The translations under genes and the position numbers were made by a program. The notes below the pieces were generated by a model. The model was given only the letters and a program-made list of their open reading frames with translations, searched no databases and had not been told where the DNA came from. A DNA stretch of 64,000 nucleotides from positions 20,053 to 84,052 of the forward strand of contig CACFGV010000005.1 of NCBI GenBank assembly GCA_902565895.1, in the 5' to 3' direction. Positions 47,911 through 58,283 of this stretch are shown in pieces. Numbering within the stretch: the stretch's first letter is position 1; each line of letters opens with the position of its first letter. Origin of the DNA: K189A clade bacterium. Lineage in GTDB: Bacteria > Pseudomonadota > Gammaproteobacteria > Pseudomonadales > Azotimanducaceae.

Positions 47911-48143
47911 AAGCTGAACGAACAACAACTGCGGCAACAGTTCATGTCTGTGACTCGTGTGGTAAGAACGAAAACGAAGTTAGGAAGATGTTGCTACTGC
48001 CCAACTACAACTTGTGTAGCGAGTGTATCGATTTAGCAAAGCAGTTAGTCGAAGAAGAGGAAGACGAGCACATAACCACTTTGCGTTGGTTGATGAGACT
48101 AGGCATCAAACCAAAAGAAATTAGAAAAATTGTTAGGCAATAA
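47907..48143 (+). CDS. Stand-alone ClpX-type zinc-finger protein
   Basis: A 78-residue protein whose N-terminal half closely matches the zinc-binding domain of ClpX: CDSCGKNENEVRKML then LCSECIDLAKQLV, with zinc Cys15, Cys18, Cys37 and Cys40. The AAA+ ATPase part of ClpX is absent; the C-terminal half is a charged helix (KEIRKIVRQ). In ClpX this domain dimerises and binds adaptors and substrates such as SspB and the lambda O protein. A free copy on a mobile element could act as a regulator or decoy of host ClpXP, or simply be a DNA-binding zinc finger. It starts with GTG overlapping the previous stop. Confidence 0.75.
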   Translation: MKAERTTTAATVHVCDSCGKNENEVRKMLLLPNYNLCSECIDLAKQLVEEEEDEHITTLRWLMRLGIKPKEIRKIVRQ

Positions 48144-48171
48144 AAAAGGGGCTTCAATGAAGCCCCTTTTT
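48142..48171. terminator. Bidirectional terminator
   Basis: GGGGCTTC (48148-48155), loop AAT, GAAGCCCC (48159-48166), with an A-run before and TTTTT after. It separates the plus-strand core operon from the convergent minus-strand gene at 48189. Confidence 0.9.
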
Positions 48172-48188
48172 GTCGTCTCAAACAGACA

Positions 48189-49220
48189 TTACTTTTCATC
48201 AGCCTTCGCCTCAGCCCTCTCTTTGAGAACGTCGAACAAAGCCAACTGCGCCTTTTCAATAAAAGACTCGTCAGTGAAAAGTTCTACTGGCACCAAAGTA
48301 GTGTTCGCTCTGTCATTTCTGACTAAGAACAACATCAATGCTCCATCTCGCTGAGAGCTAGGTTCTGTTGGAAAAACAGTCTTTGGTGTAGGCATCGGAT
48401 AGCTTTTGCCCTCCCATTTGAACGTCCCTTCTTTGATAGCTTTGTTTACAACATCTATCTTCTTTTCAGAGAGGCTCAGATATCCTTCTGCTTCCAACTC
48501 ATTTTGGCGTTCAATGCTTTTGGCAGATTGTCGGCTAAAGCGGTTGATGCCACCTTTGCTCATTACTTCTCTTTCGAAGTGCTTCGGCAACACGCTACCT
48601 TTGCTGTCAGTGTGCTTATCAACCACACCTTTACACCAAGCATTGTCTAGCACCTTCGCGTAAGTGGAAATTAGCCTTCTATCAATCTTATTGTGTCTCC
48701 AAACCAATTTAATGATTTTGGAAGACAACGGATTGCCCTTGTTAGAAGAACGATTAAATCCATTGATTTGAAAGTCGATATACTTGATGTCCTTAGTGTA
48801 TCTCTCACTATCAGTCTTCAGCGCATACATGTAGCCGTAGCAATGCTTTAACAAATGAAGCAATGACTTTTGATAGTCAGCGAACCTAACATCAACTCCA
48901 TTTTGTGCTTCATACGTAAACTTTGAAAAAAGTTCTTCAGCGTCGATGTAGCTTTCAAAATCCACATTGCCGCCTTCAAACAAACTCTTATCAAAGTCTG
49001 TGGCTGAGGCAGACTCCGCTTTTGCTTTCGCTTCTGCTTCGTCACGTTCTTTTGCTTCATTCCGATGAGTTCTCTCTGAACGCTCTTTAGCATCCAACTT
49101 GCTCTTCGTTTCCGCTTCAGTTCTTATCTGCTCTAGTTGCTGTAGCAATTCATCTTGTGAAGAGTTGCCACCCTTTGTTGTCGCAGTTTGTTTCTGCGTT
49201 TGTAGTGCTAATGTTTCCAT
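48189..49220 (-). CDS. Hypothetical core protein with coiled-coil N-terminus
   Basis: I do not recognise this 343-residue protein. The first 90 residues are low-complexity and charged (Gln/Glu/Lys/Ala-rich, coiled-coil prediction by eye), then a folded-looking helical domain from about 95 includes LLHLLKHCYGYMYALK and SSKIIKLVWRHNKIDRRLISTYAKVL. The C-terminal part (280-343) has the mixed pattern PSSQRDGALMLFLVRND. No membrane segment or enzyme motif is seen. It is the last of three minus-strand genes; the other two lie upstream at 49275 and 49470. Confidence 0.72.
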   Translation of the reverse strand: METLALQTQKQTATTKGGNSSQDELLQQLEQIRTEAETKSKLDAKERSERTHRNEAKERDEAEAKAKAESASATDFDKSLFEGGNVDFESYIDAEELFSKFTYEAQNGVDVRFADYQKSLLHLLKHCYGYMYALKTDSERYTKDIKYIDFQINGFNRSSNKGNPLSSKIIKLVWRHNKIDRRLISTYAKVLDNAWCKGVVDKHTDSKGSVLPKHFEREVMSKGGINRFSRQSAKSIERQNELEAEGYLSLSEKKIDVVNKAIKEGTFKWEGKSYPMPTPKTVFPTEPSSQRDGALMLFLVRNDRANTTLVPVELFTDESFIEKAQLALFDVLKERAEAKADEK

Positions 49221-49274
49221 TATTGCTCCTATGTTGTTTTGTCAGTCTTGTTTCAGACGCAGACTGACAAAGGG

Positions 49275-49469
49275 TTAATTTGCGTCTGAACTTTTGTCGT
49301 TTTGAAGCGACATAAACGCTTCGTATTCCAATGCCGTTGCCCACTTCACAAAGGCACCTCCGCAGTCCACACAACGCACAACAAACTTGTGGTGTGCGAC
49401 TGTTGTGGGAACTACCTCGCAGTTGTGTGAGAGGTGTTTGGTTTGTGGGTTACGGCGTTGCTTTCTCAT
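49275..49469 (-). CDS. Small zinc-ribbon-like protein
   Basis: A 64-residue protein with a C-x2-C pair (VVRCVDCGGAFVKW) preceded by HNCEVV, so Cys17, Cys33 and Cys36 and nearby His residues could bind one metal. The N-terminus is basic (MRKQRRNPQTKHLSH). The ATG begins directly after the stop of the upstream gene, implying coupled translation. Function unknown; similar tiny zinc ribbons are common in phages and plasmids. Confidence 0.6.
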   Translation of the reverse strand: MRKQRRNPQTKHLSHNCEVVPTTVAHHKFVVRCVDCGGAFVKWATALEYEAFMSLQNDKSSDAN

Positions 49470-49994
49470 CTAAGCCGCCTCGTTGTAAGCAACGTTTGTT
49501 TCGACACTTGCTAGCAAGGAATGGATTGAGGTGAGGAGTTCGGCAGACACAGCGAACGGCATGTATTTGGCTACAAAGAATTCTGCTGTGTATTGAATAG
49601 CGCCTAAGTCGACGAGCTTATGAAAGTTCTTTGCGCCAATTTCCATTTCTACATTGCGAACTAGAGATTGGGCATAGCCACGTCGCTGAACCATCTGAGT
49701 AAAGCGCCCACTTTTGCCATTTACTTGCTCGCCGTTTTTCACAACTTGCTTTGCTATCTGCTCGTATTTTCTGTCGAGCGTAAGAGCTAGCTCAGTTGCT
49801 TCGGTGGCGAGCTTTGCTAATGGCTTTGCTAGTGGATGCTGTTGGCTAACATCGTAGATGTTGCGAGCTTGACGCATTAGCGAAGAAGGGTTTTTGTTTT
49901 CTTCGATTTGCTTCCTTAGCTTTCGAGCTTTTGAAGCTACAGAAGCTTTAGCAAGTTCGGTGTTACCCAATTTTTTTAGATTGTTAATAAACAT
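49470..49994 (-). CDS. Hypothetical helical core protein
   Basis: I do not recognise this 174-residue protein. It looks wholly helical, basic in its first 60 residues (NNLKKLGNTELAKASVASKARKLRKQ) and with a more hydrophobic C-terminal segment (AEFFVAKYMPFAVSAELLTSIHSLL). An AACTTGATACC half-site lies 22 bp upstream of its start at 50016-50026, so it may share control with the gene at 50169 and the integrase. First gene of the three-gene minus-strand group. Confidence 0.68.
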   Translation of the reverse strand: MFINNLKKLGNTELAKASVASKARKLRKQIEENKNPSSLMRQARNIYDVSQQHPLAKPLAKLATEATELALTLDRKYEQIAKQVVKNGEQVNGKSGRFTQMVQRRGYAQSLVRNVEMEIGAKNFHKLVDLGAIQYTAEFFVAKYMPFAVSAELLTSIHSLLASVETNVAYNEAA

Positions 49995-50015
49995 ATTTTT
50001 TCTCCGTTTTTGTTT

Positions 50016-50026
50016 AACTTGATACC
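50016..50026. promoter_or_regulatory. Half-site of the GGTATCA family
   Basis: AACTTGATACC without a partner GGTATCA at the 41-bp distance. It lies 22 bp upstream of the minus-strand gene starting at 49994. Confidence 0.55.
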
Positions 50027-50047
50027 TATTATAAGTGCCCTATTGTG

Positions 50048-50088
50048 GGTATCATTTTCATGTAGCGTTGGTAGATTAACTTGATACC
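50048..50088. promoter_or_regulatory. 41-bp bipartite site, copy 2
   Basis: Starts GGTATCATTTTCA and ends GATTAACTTGATACC, exactly 41 bp. Lies in the divergent region between 49994 and 50169 and is matched in length and ends by the sites at 50149 and 43586. Confidence 0.75.
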
Positions 50089-50148
50089 TTTTTACTGTTT
50101 GAGGTGTCTTCCCTCACTCACAATTAATATCGTAACGTCCAAAATGGT

Positions 50149-50189
50149 GGTATCATTGTCAGATAGAGATGGCAGATAAACTTGATACC
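50149..50189. promoter_or_regulatory. 41-bp bipartite site, copy 3, overlapping a start codon
   Basis: Starts GGTATCATTGTCA and ends GATAAACTTGATACC, 41 bp. It covers the ATG at 50169 of the following gene, so binding there would block its expression; this suggests autoregulation, or a true start at ATG 50193. Confidence 0.72.
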
Positions 50190-51317
50190 AAAATGAGCAG
50201 AGAACCCTATTACTTCCCACACCCTCAACCACTAGTGCCGACTACAAAGGCTCAGCCGAAGATGGTTGGCGGCAAACTGAAATGGGTTGAAAAAGGCAAA
50301 GGAGTGCGAAGAGGTGTAGGCACCACATACAGCCTTTACTACTTGTGGTTTGAGTATTTGAAGCGAAGTGAAAAATACAAAAAGGCTTGTGGCTACGATG
50401 TTGAGATGAGCAAGGAAGAGAAAAAGGAATACACCGCGTGGTTTAAGAAAAAAGAAACAAAGAAACTGATGCGTGATTTCGGTGACATCTTCAAGTTCAA
50501 AACTGATGCTAACGGCTACACAGAAGCAGATGACTTCTATAAAAATTGGTGGGAGGTAGACAACAGAGGAGCAAGACTTTTTGGCATCAGAGCAGTAGAT
50601 GAGCTGAAGCAGTTCGCCACTGTTGATGATGTTTTGTCGCTTCAAAACGACATTGATGATTACGAGATTGTTGTGCTTCCAAAGAGCATGCCGAAGACGA
50701 TTATGCGTAAGCGATTAGGGGAGCTAGTTACTAAGTTAGAGAGCAAAGACGTAGATAGAGGCAAAGCGTCATACCCAATAGTTAGCGACAGAGTCGATGT
50801 AGAGAGTTTGCGTAACTGCTTAGATGTGTATGACTTGATGGCTACAAAGCAACACACGGCAGTAGAAGTCTACGCAAAAGTATTTGGCATCAAAGCAGAG
50901 CATAAGCATTTGGACTTGTTTACAGATGCGAGAAGTGAGCGAGGTATGTTGCGAGACTATGTGTGTGACTACAGCAAACTGTCCGAAGAGCAAGTTGATG
51001 ATGAAGGGCTACAAAGCGACGCGATGGCTTACGCAAAGGCAAAAGTGGAGTGGAGGTGGAAGCAACGAGTAAAGAGCAACTACGACGATGGTAAAGGAGA
51101 TTTCTTCGAAGACACACGCAAACTGACTAAAGCGGAGGTGGCACAACTCAAAGAACTTTACTACGGACAGTATTTGAAAATCCTTGTGAGCAGTCCAAAA
51201 AGCGAGGAGAGACTGAAGGCAAAGAACTACTACAAGCAACAAGTCTACAGACTGCTACGCAAAGCAAAGGCAAACATTGAGGAAGTTGAGAAAGGGCGAT
51301 TTGGTGTGGGGCATTGA
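50169..51317 (+). CDS. Conserved core protein of the element family (382 aa, ends FGVGH)
   Basis: I do not recognise a named family. The protein is Lys/Asp/Tyr-rich with [21 protein letters not shown] near 54-74, somewhat like the small regulator domains next to integrases, a middle segment with [20 protein letters not shown] near 120-140 and a helical C-terminus ending [15 protein letters not shown] homologous tail, NIEAVEKGTFGVGH, ends the fused relic in element 2, so this gene is a shared core component. Its stop lies 20 bp before hsdM, and in element 2 the tail lies 25 bp before the cargo gene, marking the core/cargo junction. DNA binding to the GGTATCA sites is possible but unproven. Confidence 0.75.
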   Translation: MADKLDTKMSREPYYFPHPQPLVPTTKAQPKMVGGKLKWVEKGKGVRRGVGTTYSLYYLWFEYLKRSEKYKKACGYDVEMSKEEKKEYTAWFKKKETKKLMRDFGDIFKFKTDANGYTEADDFYKNWWEVDNRGARLFGIRAVDELKQFATVDDVLSLQNDIDDYEIVVLPKSMPKTIMRKRLGELVTKLESKDVDRGKASYPIVSDRVDVESLRNCLDVYDLMATKQHTAVEVYAKVFGIKAEHKHLDLFTDARSERGMLRDYVCDYSKLSEEQVDDEGLQSDAMAYAKAKVEWRWKQRVKSNYDDGKGDFFEDTRKLTKAEVAQLKELYYGQYLKILVSSPKSEERLKAKNYYKQQVYRLLRKAKANIEEVEKGRFGVGH

Positions 51318-51337
51318 GATTACTGGAAGGGCGAGAT

Positions 51338-52885
51338 ATGGCAAAAAAACAAAAAAACAGCAATAGCGCTAAATTAGGGTTTGAGGCGAAACTGTTCCTC
51401 GCCGCTGACAAGCTGCGCGGTAGTATGGACGCTAGCGAATATAAGCACGTTGCGCTGGGCTTGGTGTTCCTCAAATACATCTCTGATGCATTCAATACTG
51501 TCTATGAGAAGCTGCAGGCTGATGAGTATGCAGACGAAGAAGACGCGGAAGAGTATTTAGCGGAAAGAACTTTTTGGGTACCGAAAGAAGCCCGTTGGGG
51601 ACATTTGCAGGCCAACGCCAAAGTACCCACCATCGGTAAGTTGGTTGATGACGCTATGTTGGCTATAGAGAAATCAAATGCTGGTTTAAAAGGTGTGCTA
51701 CCTACTAACTATGCACGTGAAGAGCTCAATAAAACCATGTTGGGTGAGCTGATAGATCTAATCAGCACTATCGGTATGAATGAAGAAAGTGACCAGTCCA
51801 AAGACATACTGGGCCGCGTTTACGAGTACTTTTTAGGCGGCTTTGCAGGTGCTGAGGGCAAGCGCGGAGGTGAGTATTTCACGCCCCGTTCGATTGTGAG
51901 AGTGCTTACCGAAATGTTGGAGCCATACAAAGGCCGGGTTTACGACCCTTGCTGCGGGTCAGGTGGCATGTTTGTTCAATCAGAAAAGTTTGTAGTCGAG
52001 CACGGCGGTCGTATTGGTGACATCCGTGTCTACGGACAAGAGATGAATAACACCACATGGCGACTGGCCAAAATGAATATGGCCGTGCGCGGTATTGATG
52101 CAGACATCAAGTGGAACAATGAGGGTAGCTTTCACAAAGACGAACTAGCTGACTTAAAAGCTGACTTCATCCTTGCTAACCCCCCATTTAACATCAGCGA
52201 TTGGGGCGGAGATAGGCTGCGTGAGGACGTGCGCTGGAAATACGGCACGCCACCTGCGAGCAATGCGAACTATGCTTGGTTGCAACACATCGTTCATCAC
52301 TTAGCACCTAATGGCACAGCTGGTGTGGTGCTAGCCAATAGCTCTATGTCGTCAAAAACCTCAGGTGAAGGTGATATCCGTCAAAGCCTAGTTGAACACG
52401 ATCTAGTGGATTGCATGGTGGCTCTGCCCGGCAACTTGTTCTACGGCGTGACTATCCCTTGTTGTTTATGGTTTCTGGCTAAAAACAAAAATACTGAAGG
52501 CTTCAGAAATCGCAAAGGTGAAGTGCTGTTCATTGATGCTCGAAAGCTAGGGACGATGTTTGATCGTGTAGTACGAGAATTCAGCGCTGAAGATACTGCA
52601 CAGATATCGGATACATACCATGCTTGGCGCGGTGAAGAGCACGCAATAGACAGACGCGGTGAATACGAGGATGTTTCAGGCTTCTGTTATTCGGCGAGTT
52701 TAGAGGACATCAAAACGCATGGATATGTACTTACACCTGGCAGGTTTGTAGGTGCGGAAGATGAAATAGATGACGGCGTAGTCTTTGCAGACAAATTTAA
52801 AGAGTTAAAGGCAGAATTAGGTCAACATTTCACTGAAAGTGAGAGGCTTCAGAAATTGATTGAGGAAAAGATCAATGAGTTCTAG
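51338..52885 (+). CDS. hsdM: Type I restriction-modification methyltransferase subunit
   Basis: Adenine-N6 methyltransferase subunit, 515 residues from ATG at 51338 with a GGGCGAG ribosome site; an in-frame ATG at 51314 overlaps the previous gene and is less likely. N-terminal HsdM domain (14-130), then the SAM-binding motif DPCCGSGG at 203-210 and the catalytic NPPF at 281-284. The gene overlaps hsdS by 11 bp. With HsdS it methylates one adenine per strand of the recognition site and protects the cell from its own HsdR. It looks intact. Confidence 0.97.
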   Translation: MAKKQKNSNSAKLGFEAKLFLAADKLRGSMDASEYKHVALGLVFLKYISDAFNTVYEKLQADEYADEEDAEEYLAERTFWVPKEARWGHLQANAKVPTIGKLVDDAMLAIEKSNAGLKGVLPTNYAREELNKTMLGELIDLISTIGMNEESDQSKDILGRVYEYFLGGFAGAEGKRGGEYFTPRSIVRVLTEMLEPYKGRVYDPCCGSGGMFVQSEKFVVEHGGRIGDIRVYGQEMNNTTWRLAKMNMAVRGIDADIKWNNEGSFHKDELADLKADFILANPPFNISDWGGDRLREDVRWKYGTPPASNANYAWLQHIVHHLAPNGTAGVVLANSSMSSKTSGEGDIRQSLVEHDLVDCMVALPGNLFYGVTIPCCLWFLAKNKNTEGFRNRKGEVLFIDARKLGTMFDRVVREFSAEDTAQISDTYHAWRGEEHAIDRRGEYEDVSGFCYSASLEDIKTHGYVLTPGRFVGAEDEIDDGVVFADKFKELKAELGQHFTESERLQKLIEEKINEF

Positions 52886-54095
52886 TGATCGTTTCTTTAA
52901 CCAATTGCCAGAGATTTTGTTTGGAGACATCGTTGAACTTTTGAGTGAAAAAGTCAGCTCTTCGGAAATAACTCTTCAAAATTATATTTCAACGGAAAAT
53001 ATGATTCCTAATTGTGGGGGGGTGGTAAAAGCATCATCTTTGCCGAAAGCTACTAAGTTTAATTCGTTTTACGAAAGTGACACTTTATTTTCAAATATTA
53101 GAACTTATTTCAGAAAAGTATGGAGCGCTGAATTCTCTGGTGGCGCATCAGCTGACGTTTTGATATTTCGCTCTAAGGATCGAACTAAGCTGGATCCTCT
53201 TTTTTTATACTACTTAGTCTCCAATAAGGAGTTTGTTGACTTTACAGACCGCACCTCAAAAGGCGCGAAAATGCCACGTGGTGATAAAGATGCAATTGTA
53301 AAATATCCACTGCATTTGCCTTCTGTAGATGAGCAAAAATCAATTGTCTCTGTACTAGGCGCACTCGACGACAAGATCGAAAACAACCGCCGAATGAATG
53401 AAACGTTAGAAGAGATGGCGCGGGCGATTTTCAAAAGCTGGTTTGTTGATTTTGATCCTGTGCACGCAAAGGCCGCTGGTAACGCACCAGCCCATATGGA
53501 CGCTGATACTGCGGCACTGTTTCCAAGTTCATTTGGTGATGATGGCTTGCCTACGGGTTGGGGTAGAAAAAAGCTAGAAGACGTAATGGAGCTTGCTTAT
53601 GGCAAAGCACTAAAGGCATCTAACCGCGTAGAAGGTCAAGTACCGGTTTATGGATCAGGCGGCATTACAGGTTCGCACAACGAGGCGTTAGTTGACGGAC
53701 CTTCGGTCATTATTGGCCGCAAGGGGACTGTGGGGAGTTTGTTTTGGGAAGATAGGCCATTCTTCCCTATTGATACGAGCTTTTATTTAAAACCTAAAAT
53801 CGACCTGACTTTCTGTTATTACTTATTGCAAACATTGAAGCTCGATAATATGAATACCGACGCTGCTGTGCCGGGCCTCAATAGAAACAATGTTTACCGG
53901 CTGGAATTTACAATGCCGTCGCAAAACTGTTTGTCAGAATTCCAAAAAGTTGTCGGCCTCATGCGCAGAAAAATCAGGTCGAACAGTGATGAAACTCAAA
54001 CCCTCGCCACGTTACGCGACACCCTCCTACCAAAACTAATGTCAGGCGAAATCCGTGTGGCTGATGCCGAACGTGAAGTGGAGGCAGCTGTATGA
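52875..54095 (+). CDS. hsdS: Type I restriction-modification specificity subunit
   Basis: HsdS of 406 residues from ATG at 52875, overlapping hsdM. It has the usual two target-recognition domains (about 10-150 and 200-345), each followed by a conserved helical spacer: [26 protein letters not shown] near 170-195 and [21 protein letters not shown] near 375-395. The TRDs set the bipartite DNA target, which cannot be read from sequence. The first TRD is more AT-rich than its surroundings, consistent with TRD exchange. The stop overlaps the hsdR ATG by 4 bp. Confidence 0.94.
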   Translation: MSSSDRFFNQLPEILFGDIVELLSEKVSSSEITLQNYISTENMIPNCGGVVKASSLPKATKFNSFYESDTLFSNIRTYFRKVWSAEFSGGASADVLIFRSKDRTKLDPLFLYYLVSNKEFVDFTDRTSKGAKMPRGDKDAIVKYPLHLPSVDEQKSIVSVLGALDDKIENNRRMNETLEEMARAIFKSWFVDFDPVHAKAAGNAPAHMDADTAALFPSSFGDDGLPTGWGRKKLEDVMELAYGKALKASNRVEGQVPVYGSGGITGSHNEALVDGPSVIIGRKGTVGSLFWEDRPFFPIDTSFYLKPKIDLTFCYYLLQTLKLDNMNTDAAVPGLNRNNVYRLEFTMPSQNCLSEFQKVVGLMRRKIRSNSDETQTLATLRDTLLPKLMSGEIRVADAEREVEAAV

Positions 54096-57000
54096 GCGGC
54101 AAGTTTACCGAAGATCATGTTGAGCAAGCGTGTTTGGATTGGTTGGAAGAGTTGGGCTATGGCGTGTTGCATGGGCCGGACATTTCACCTGACGGTGAAG
54201 CACGAGAACGTGCGGCTTATGATTCCACTATCCTAATTGATCGCTTCAAGTCAGCTTTTCAACTGATCAATCCGAAGCTCAGCGCTGATGCTTGCGACTA
54301 CGCATTGCGCAAACTTCAACGAACTGATTTCCCAAGTTTAGTGGAAGAGAATCGCCGTTTACATCAACTGATGGTAGATGGAGTAGATGTAGACGTCACA
54401 CGTGATGACGGCAGCATCGGAACAGACAAGGCCAAGCTGATTGATTTCGACAGCCCGTCAAACAATGACTGGGTAGCTGTAAATCAGTTCACTGTGATTG
54501 AAGCGGGGCACAATCGCAGGCCGGATGTGGTCGTGTTCGTTAACGGCCTACCACTTGTTGTGATTGAACTGAAAAACCCTGTTGATGAAAACGCCACCAT
54601 TGATGACGCATACAATCAGCTGCAAACATATAAAGATGAAATTCCCAGTCTGTTTAGGACCAACGGGTTACTGATCACGTCTGATGGTCTACTTGCTCGT
54701 GTTGGTTCGCTAACTGCTAACAGCGAGCGCTTTATGGCTTGGCGCACGGTTGATGGTGAAAACATCGCACCAAAGGGTGTGCCGGAATTAGAAACGCTGA
54801 TCAACGGCGTGTTCGAACAGTCCCGTCTATTGTCGCTTTTGCGCGGCTTTATGGTGTTTGAGAATACAGGCAGCGATCTGATCAAAAAGATTGCTGGCTA
54901 TCACCAATTCCACGCCGTGCAGAAAGCAGTGCAATGCACTATCAATGCCACAGACGATAGCGGTGATAACCGAGTGGGTGTTATCTGGCACACACAAGGA
55001 TCGGGTAAGAGTTTATTGATGGCTTTCTACGCGGGTGAGGTTATTGCTCATCCGCAAATGGCTAATCCAACCTTAATTGTGTTGACGGATCGTAATGACT
55101 TAGATGATCAGTTATTCGACACATTCGCAGGCTGCAAAGACCTCATAAGACAAACGCCGGTTCAGGCCAGTGATAGGGAGGATCTTCAGAAGTTACTTGC
55201 CGTTCCGTCTGGTGGAGTGATCTTCACTACTATTCAGAAGTTTGCACCCGAACAGGGTGAGAGCGAGTACCCCATGCTGACCGATCGTCGTAACGTGGTA
55301 GTGATCGCTGACGAAGCGCACCGCAGCCAATATGGCTTTAAAGCAAAAGTAGCCGGTGATAGCGGCGAGGTCTCTTACGGGTTTGCCAAACATCTGCGCG
55401 ATGCTGTCCCTAACGCTTCATTCATCGGCTTTACAGGCACGCCGATTGAAGCTAGCGATGTGAATACACCAGCAGTTTTTGGTGACTACATTGATATCTA
55501 CGACATTCAGCGCGGTGTCGAAGATGGTGCAACTGTTCCTATCTACTATGAGAGTAGGCTTGCCCGTATTGAGCTAGATGAGGACGAAATAGCGACGATC
55601 GATGACGAGATTGAGGATCTTGCAGGCGAAAGTGGCGATGCAGAAAAAGAAAAGGCGAAAGGCAGATGGTCGCGCGTCGAAGCATTGGTCGGTGCCGAAA
55701 ATAGGCTCAATATGGTTGCTGCAGATCTAGTCGAGCACTTTGAGTCGCGTTTGGAGGCAATGGACGGCAAAGCGATGATTGTTTGCATGAGTCGCCGCAT
55801 ATGCATTGGACTCTATGACGCAATTATTGCTATCCGGCCGGGTTGGCATAGTGCTGACGATGATAAAGGTAAGATAAAAGTAGTGATGACCGGGTCCGCC
55901 TCAGATCCTAAAGGCTGGCAACAACACATAGGTAAAAAGAAAAGGAGGGATCTGTTAGCGAAGCGAGCAAAGAAAGCCAATGACGAGTTAAAACTAGTGA
56001 TCGTGCGGGACATGTGGCTAACGGGTTTCGATGCCCCCTCTTTGCACACCATGTATGTAGACAAGCCAATGAGAGGGCATGGCCTTATGCAAGCAATTGC
56101 TCGTGTAAACCGAGTCTTCAAAGACAAACCAGGCGGGTTGATTGTTGACTACATAGGCATCGCGCAAAGTCTCAAAAATGCATTGAGGAATTACTCAGGC
56201 GGCGATAGAGATAAAACAGGTATCAACCAGGCTGAAGCCATTGCTGTGATGCTTGAGAAGTACGAGGTCGTCAAAGATATGTTCTTTGGCTTTGATTATT
56301 CAGCCGGATTACAGGGCGAAGCAAAAGATCGCCTAGCTATTATGGCTAGTGCTATGGAATGGATACTCGAAGCACAGCGCAAAGCAGCACAACGAGAATC
56401 CACTGATGAGGCTAAAAAACAGGCGCATAGGCGGTATTCAGACGCAGTACTCAACCTCAGTAAAGCTTTTGCCCTCGCTGCATCCAGTGATGAGGCTAAA
56501 GCGATACGCGACGAGGTGGGTTTTTTCCAAGCTATTCGTGCTGCACTAGTTAAAAGCGTAGGTACTAAGAAGAAGATCAAAGATAAAGATCTAGCTGTGC
56601 AGCAGATCATTAGCAGAGCTGTTATCTCAACTGAGATCATCGACATTCTGCAAGCGGCTGGGATGGAGTCACAGGACATCTCTATTCTGTCAGACGAGTT
56701 TCTTGCCGAAATACAGGGGATGGAGAAAAAGAACCTAGCACTTGAGGCGTTAAAGAAACTCATCAATGGCGAGATCAAATCAAAGCTCAGTTCACGTGTA
56801 GTAAAAACGAAGGCCTTTTCGGATCGATTGGCTGAGGCCATCAACCGTTATCACACCAATGCGCTCACCACAGCACAGGTTATTGAGGAGCTGATAGCCC
56901 TTGCAAAAGAGATACGTGCAGAAATGGAACTGCGGGGCAAAGATGGTCTGTCCGAAGATGAAGTAGCTTTCTATGAGGCACTCTCAGAAAACGAGAGTGC

Positions 57001-57232
57001 GGTAGATGTAATGGGTGATACCAAACTCAAGTTAATTGCACACGAGCTCCTTCAGTCCGTCCGATCGAATGCGACAATAGATTGGCATCATAGCGAGATG
57101 GCACGAGCCAAAATACGAGTCGCCGTAAAACGCATTCTTAAGAAATATGGTTATCCGCCAGACCTGCAGTCAGCGGCTATACAAACCGTATTGCAGCAGG
57201 CTGAGGCTTTCTCTGAAAAGTGGGCTGCTTAA
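54092..57232 (+). CDS. hsdR: Type I restriction enzyme, R subunit
   Basis: ATP-dependent translocating nuclease, 1046 residues. The PD-(D/E)xK nuclease is at about 125-170, with Asp145 in RPDVVVF and the pair Glu159-x-Lys161 in VVIELKNP. Two RecA-like motor domains follow with Walker A TQGSGKS at 301-307, DEAH at 407-410 and FTGTP near 446. A helical C-terminal region from about 740 would contact the methylase. All motifs look intact, so the system is probably active. hsdM, hsdS and hsdR overlap one another and make one operon. Confidence 0.96.
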   Translation: MSGKFTEDHVEQACLDWLEELGYGVLHGPDISPDGEARERAAYDSTILIDRFKSAFQLINPKLSADACDYALRKLQRTDFPSLVEENRRLHQLMVDGVDVDVTRDDGSIGTDKAKLIDFDSPSNNDWVAVNQFTVIEAGHNRRPDVVVFVNGLPLVVIELKNPVDENATIDDAYNQLQTYKDEIPSLFRTNGLLITSDGLLARVGSLTANSERFMAWRTVDGENIAPKGVPELETLINGVFEQSRLLSLLRGFMVFENTGSDLIKKIAGYHQFHAVQKAVQCTINATDDSGDNRVGVIWHTQGSGKSLLMAFYAGEVIAHPQMANPTLIVLTDRNDLDDQLFDTFAGCKDLIRQTPVQASDREDLQKLLAVPSGGVIFTTIQKFAPEQGESEYPMLTDRRNVVVIADEAHRSQYGFKAKVAGDSGEVSYGFAKHLRDAVPNASFIGFTGTPIEASDVNTPAVFGDYIDIYDIQRGVEDGATVPIYYESRLARIELDEDEIATIDDEIEDLAGESGDAEKEKAKGRWSRVEALVGAENRLNMVAADLVEHFESRLEAMDGKAMIVCMSRRICIGLYDAIIAIRPGWHSADDDKGKIKVVMTGSASDPKGWQQHIGKKKRRDLLAKRAKKANDELKLVIVRDMWLTGFDAPSLHTMYVDKPMRGHGLMQAIARVNRVFKDKPGGLIVDYIGIAQSLKNALRNYSGGDRDKTGINQAEAIAVMLEKYEVVKDMFFGFDYSAGLQGEAKDRLAIMASAMEWILEAQRKAAQRESTDEAKKQAHRRYSDAVLNLSKAFALAASSDEAKAIRDEVGFFQAIRAALVKSVGTKKKIKDKDLAVQQIISRAVISTEIIDILQAAGMESQDISILSDEFLAEIQGMEKKNLALEALKKLINGEIKSKLSSRVVKTKAFSDRLAEAINRYHTNALTTAQVIEELIALAKEIRAEMELRGKDGLSEDEVAFYEALSENESAVDVMGDTKLKLIAHELLQSVRSNATIDWHHSEMARAKIRVAVKRILKKYGYPPDLQSAAIQTVLQQAEAFSEKWAA

Positions 57233-57259
57233 AGAGGTTGGATACCAGTAGGTGAGAAA

Positions 57260-58129
57260 ATGGGGATAGAGGTAGACGCAGAGGTAGAAGCCCTTATTTC
57301 AGATTGTGATGACGAATTTGCTCGTCGTGTGAATGAGGGAATTCGAGCTTATATGCACGAGTTGGAGGTAGTGTTGCCAAAAACACATGCCTGGCGTTTC
57401 ACTTCTACAGAAAATCTGTTTTCCCTCATAGAAGTGAAAGCCAGCGCTGAAGATGTGGCAGGCATAAACGATGTCGTTTGGAGCGACTTGTTTGAGAGTA
57501 TAGATGCCAGCAGAAATTTCTTTATGAAACGAAGTCATCCCTTGCTTGAGTCTAGCGTCACTCTTCTGAATGGTGGGAACTTGATTGCGTCCGCGCCGAT
57601 CGCAAGAAGTCTTTTCGAACTTTCCATTTGGGCGCTTCAGCATTCGGCTACCTTTAAAAACACGCTGAAGGAATACCCTTCCCAAGCGAATCCAACCACT
57701 CATGTGATGGATGCAACGGGTCTGCAAGAACTAGTGTTTAAGCTTATTTGGGGAACAAGGCTTAAAGAGCGAACAGAGAGAAGCAAGGAGTTTTCGCAGA
57801 TGCACATCATCGATCAATTCAAAAAAGTAGCTCAGAGAGATGAGCAAAAATATATTGAACCCATGTATGACTTTCTCTGCGAGCTCTGCCACCCCAATGC
57901 CGTTGGTAATTGGTTGTTTGGCGACACCGATGGTATAGACAATGCTAAATCTCAAGTCGAAATTATGATTTCGTCAAAACAATGTGGGGCGGAGCAGAAG
58001 AAGACTGCGGCCCACCTTTGCGGTGCTATCTGTTGGTCCTCAATGGCGCTAGCGAACGCTAACAAGCAATATGACGAAGCTTTGCTTTGGATAGACAATC
58101 GATTCGGGCTGAAGAAACTTAGCCATTAA
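57260..58129 (+). CDS. Hypothetical protein, DUF5677-like
   Basis: A 289-residue soluble helical protein 27 bp after hsdR. It resembles DUF5677-type proteins by eye, with APIARSLFELSIWALQHS near 115-132 and the later YDFLCELCHPNAVGNWLF near 203-220 (the family has a similar SLFE and CE..HPN pair). Function is unknown; genes of this kind turn up within or next to type I R-M operons, and the spacing suggests cotranscription with hsdR. Confidence 0.65.
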   Translation: MGIEVDAEVEALISDCDDEFARRVNEGIRAYMHELEVVLPKTHAWRFTSTENLFSLIEVKASAEDVAGINDVVWSDLFESIDASRNFFMKRSHPLLESSVTLLNGGNLIASAPIARSLFELSIWALQHSATFKNTLKEYPSQANPTTHVMDATGLQELVFKLIWGTRLKERTERSKEFSQMHIIDQFKKVAQRDEQKYIEPMYDFLCELCHPNAVGNWLFGDTDGIDNAKSQVEIMISSKQCGAEQKKTAAHLCGAICWSSMALANANKQYDEALLWIDNRFGLKKLSH

Positions 58130-58283
58130 AGGCTAGGGAAAGCATTTAGAAGGATATCGCAGTAGCTTTTGCCGAGCTTGAGAGCTGTTCGGAGAGCATC
58201 AGCGGGAGCACGATTGGGTACAGAACAACGAACATCTGTTTGGCTACAAGCGGCTTCCACTTAGCTGTGGATAGGGAGAGGAG

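Noticed and set aside
43680..51317. Prophage interpretation of element 1
   Set aside because: No terminase, portal, capsid, tail or lysis genes can be seen, and the size is too small for a tailed phage once the R-M cargo is set aside. A satellite relationship cannot be excluded.
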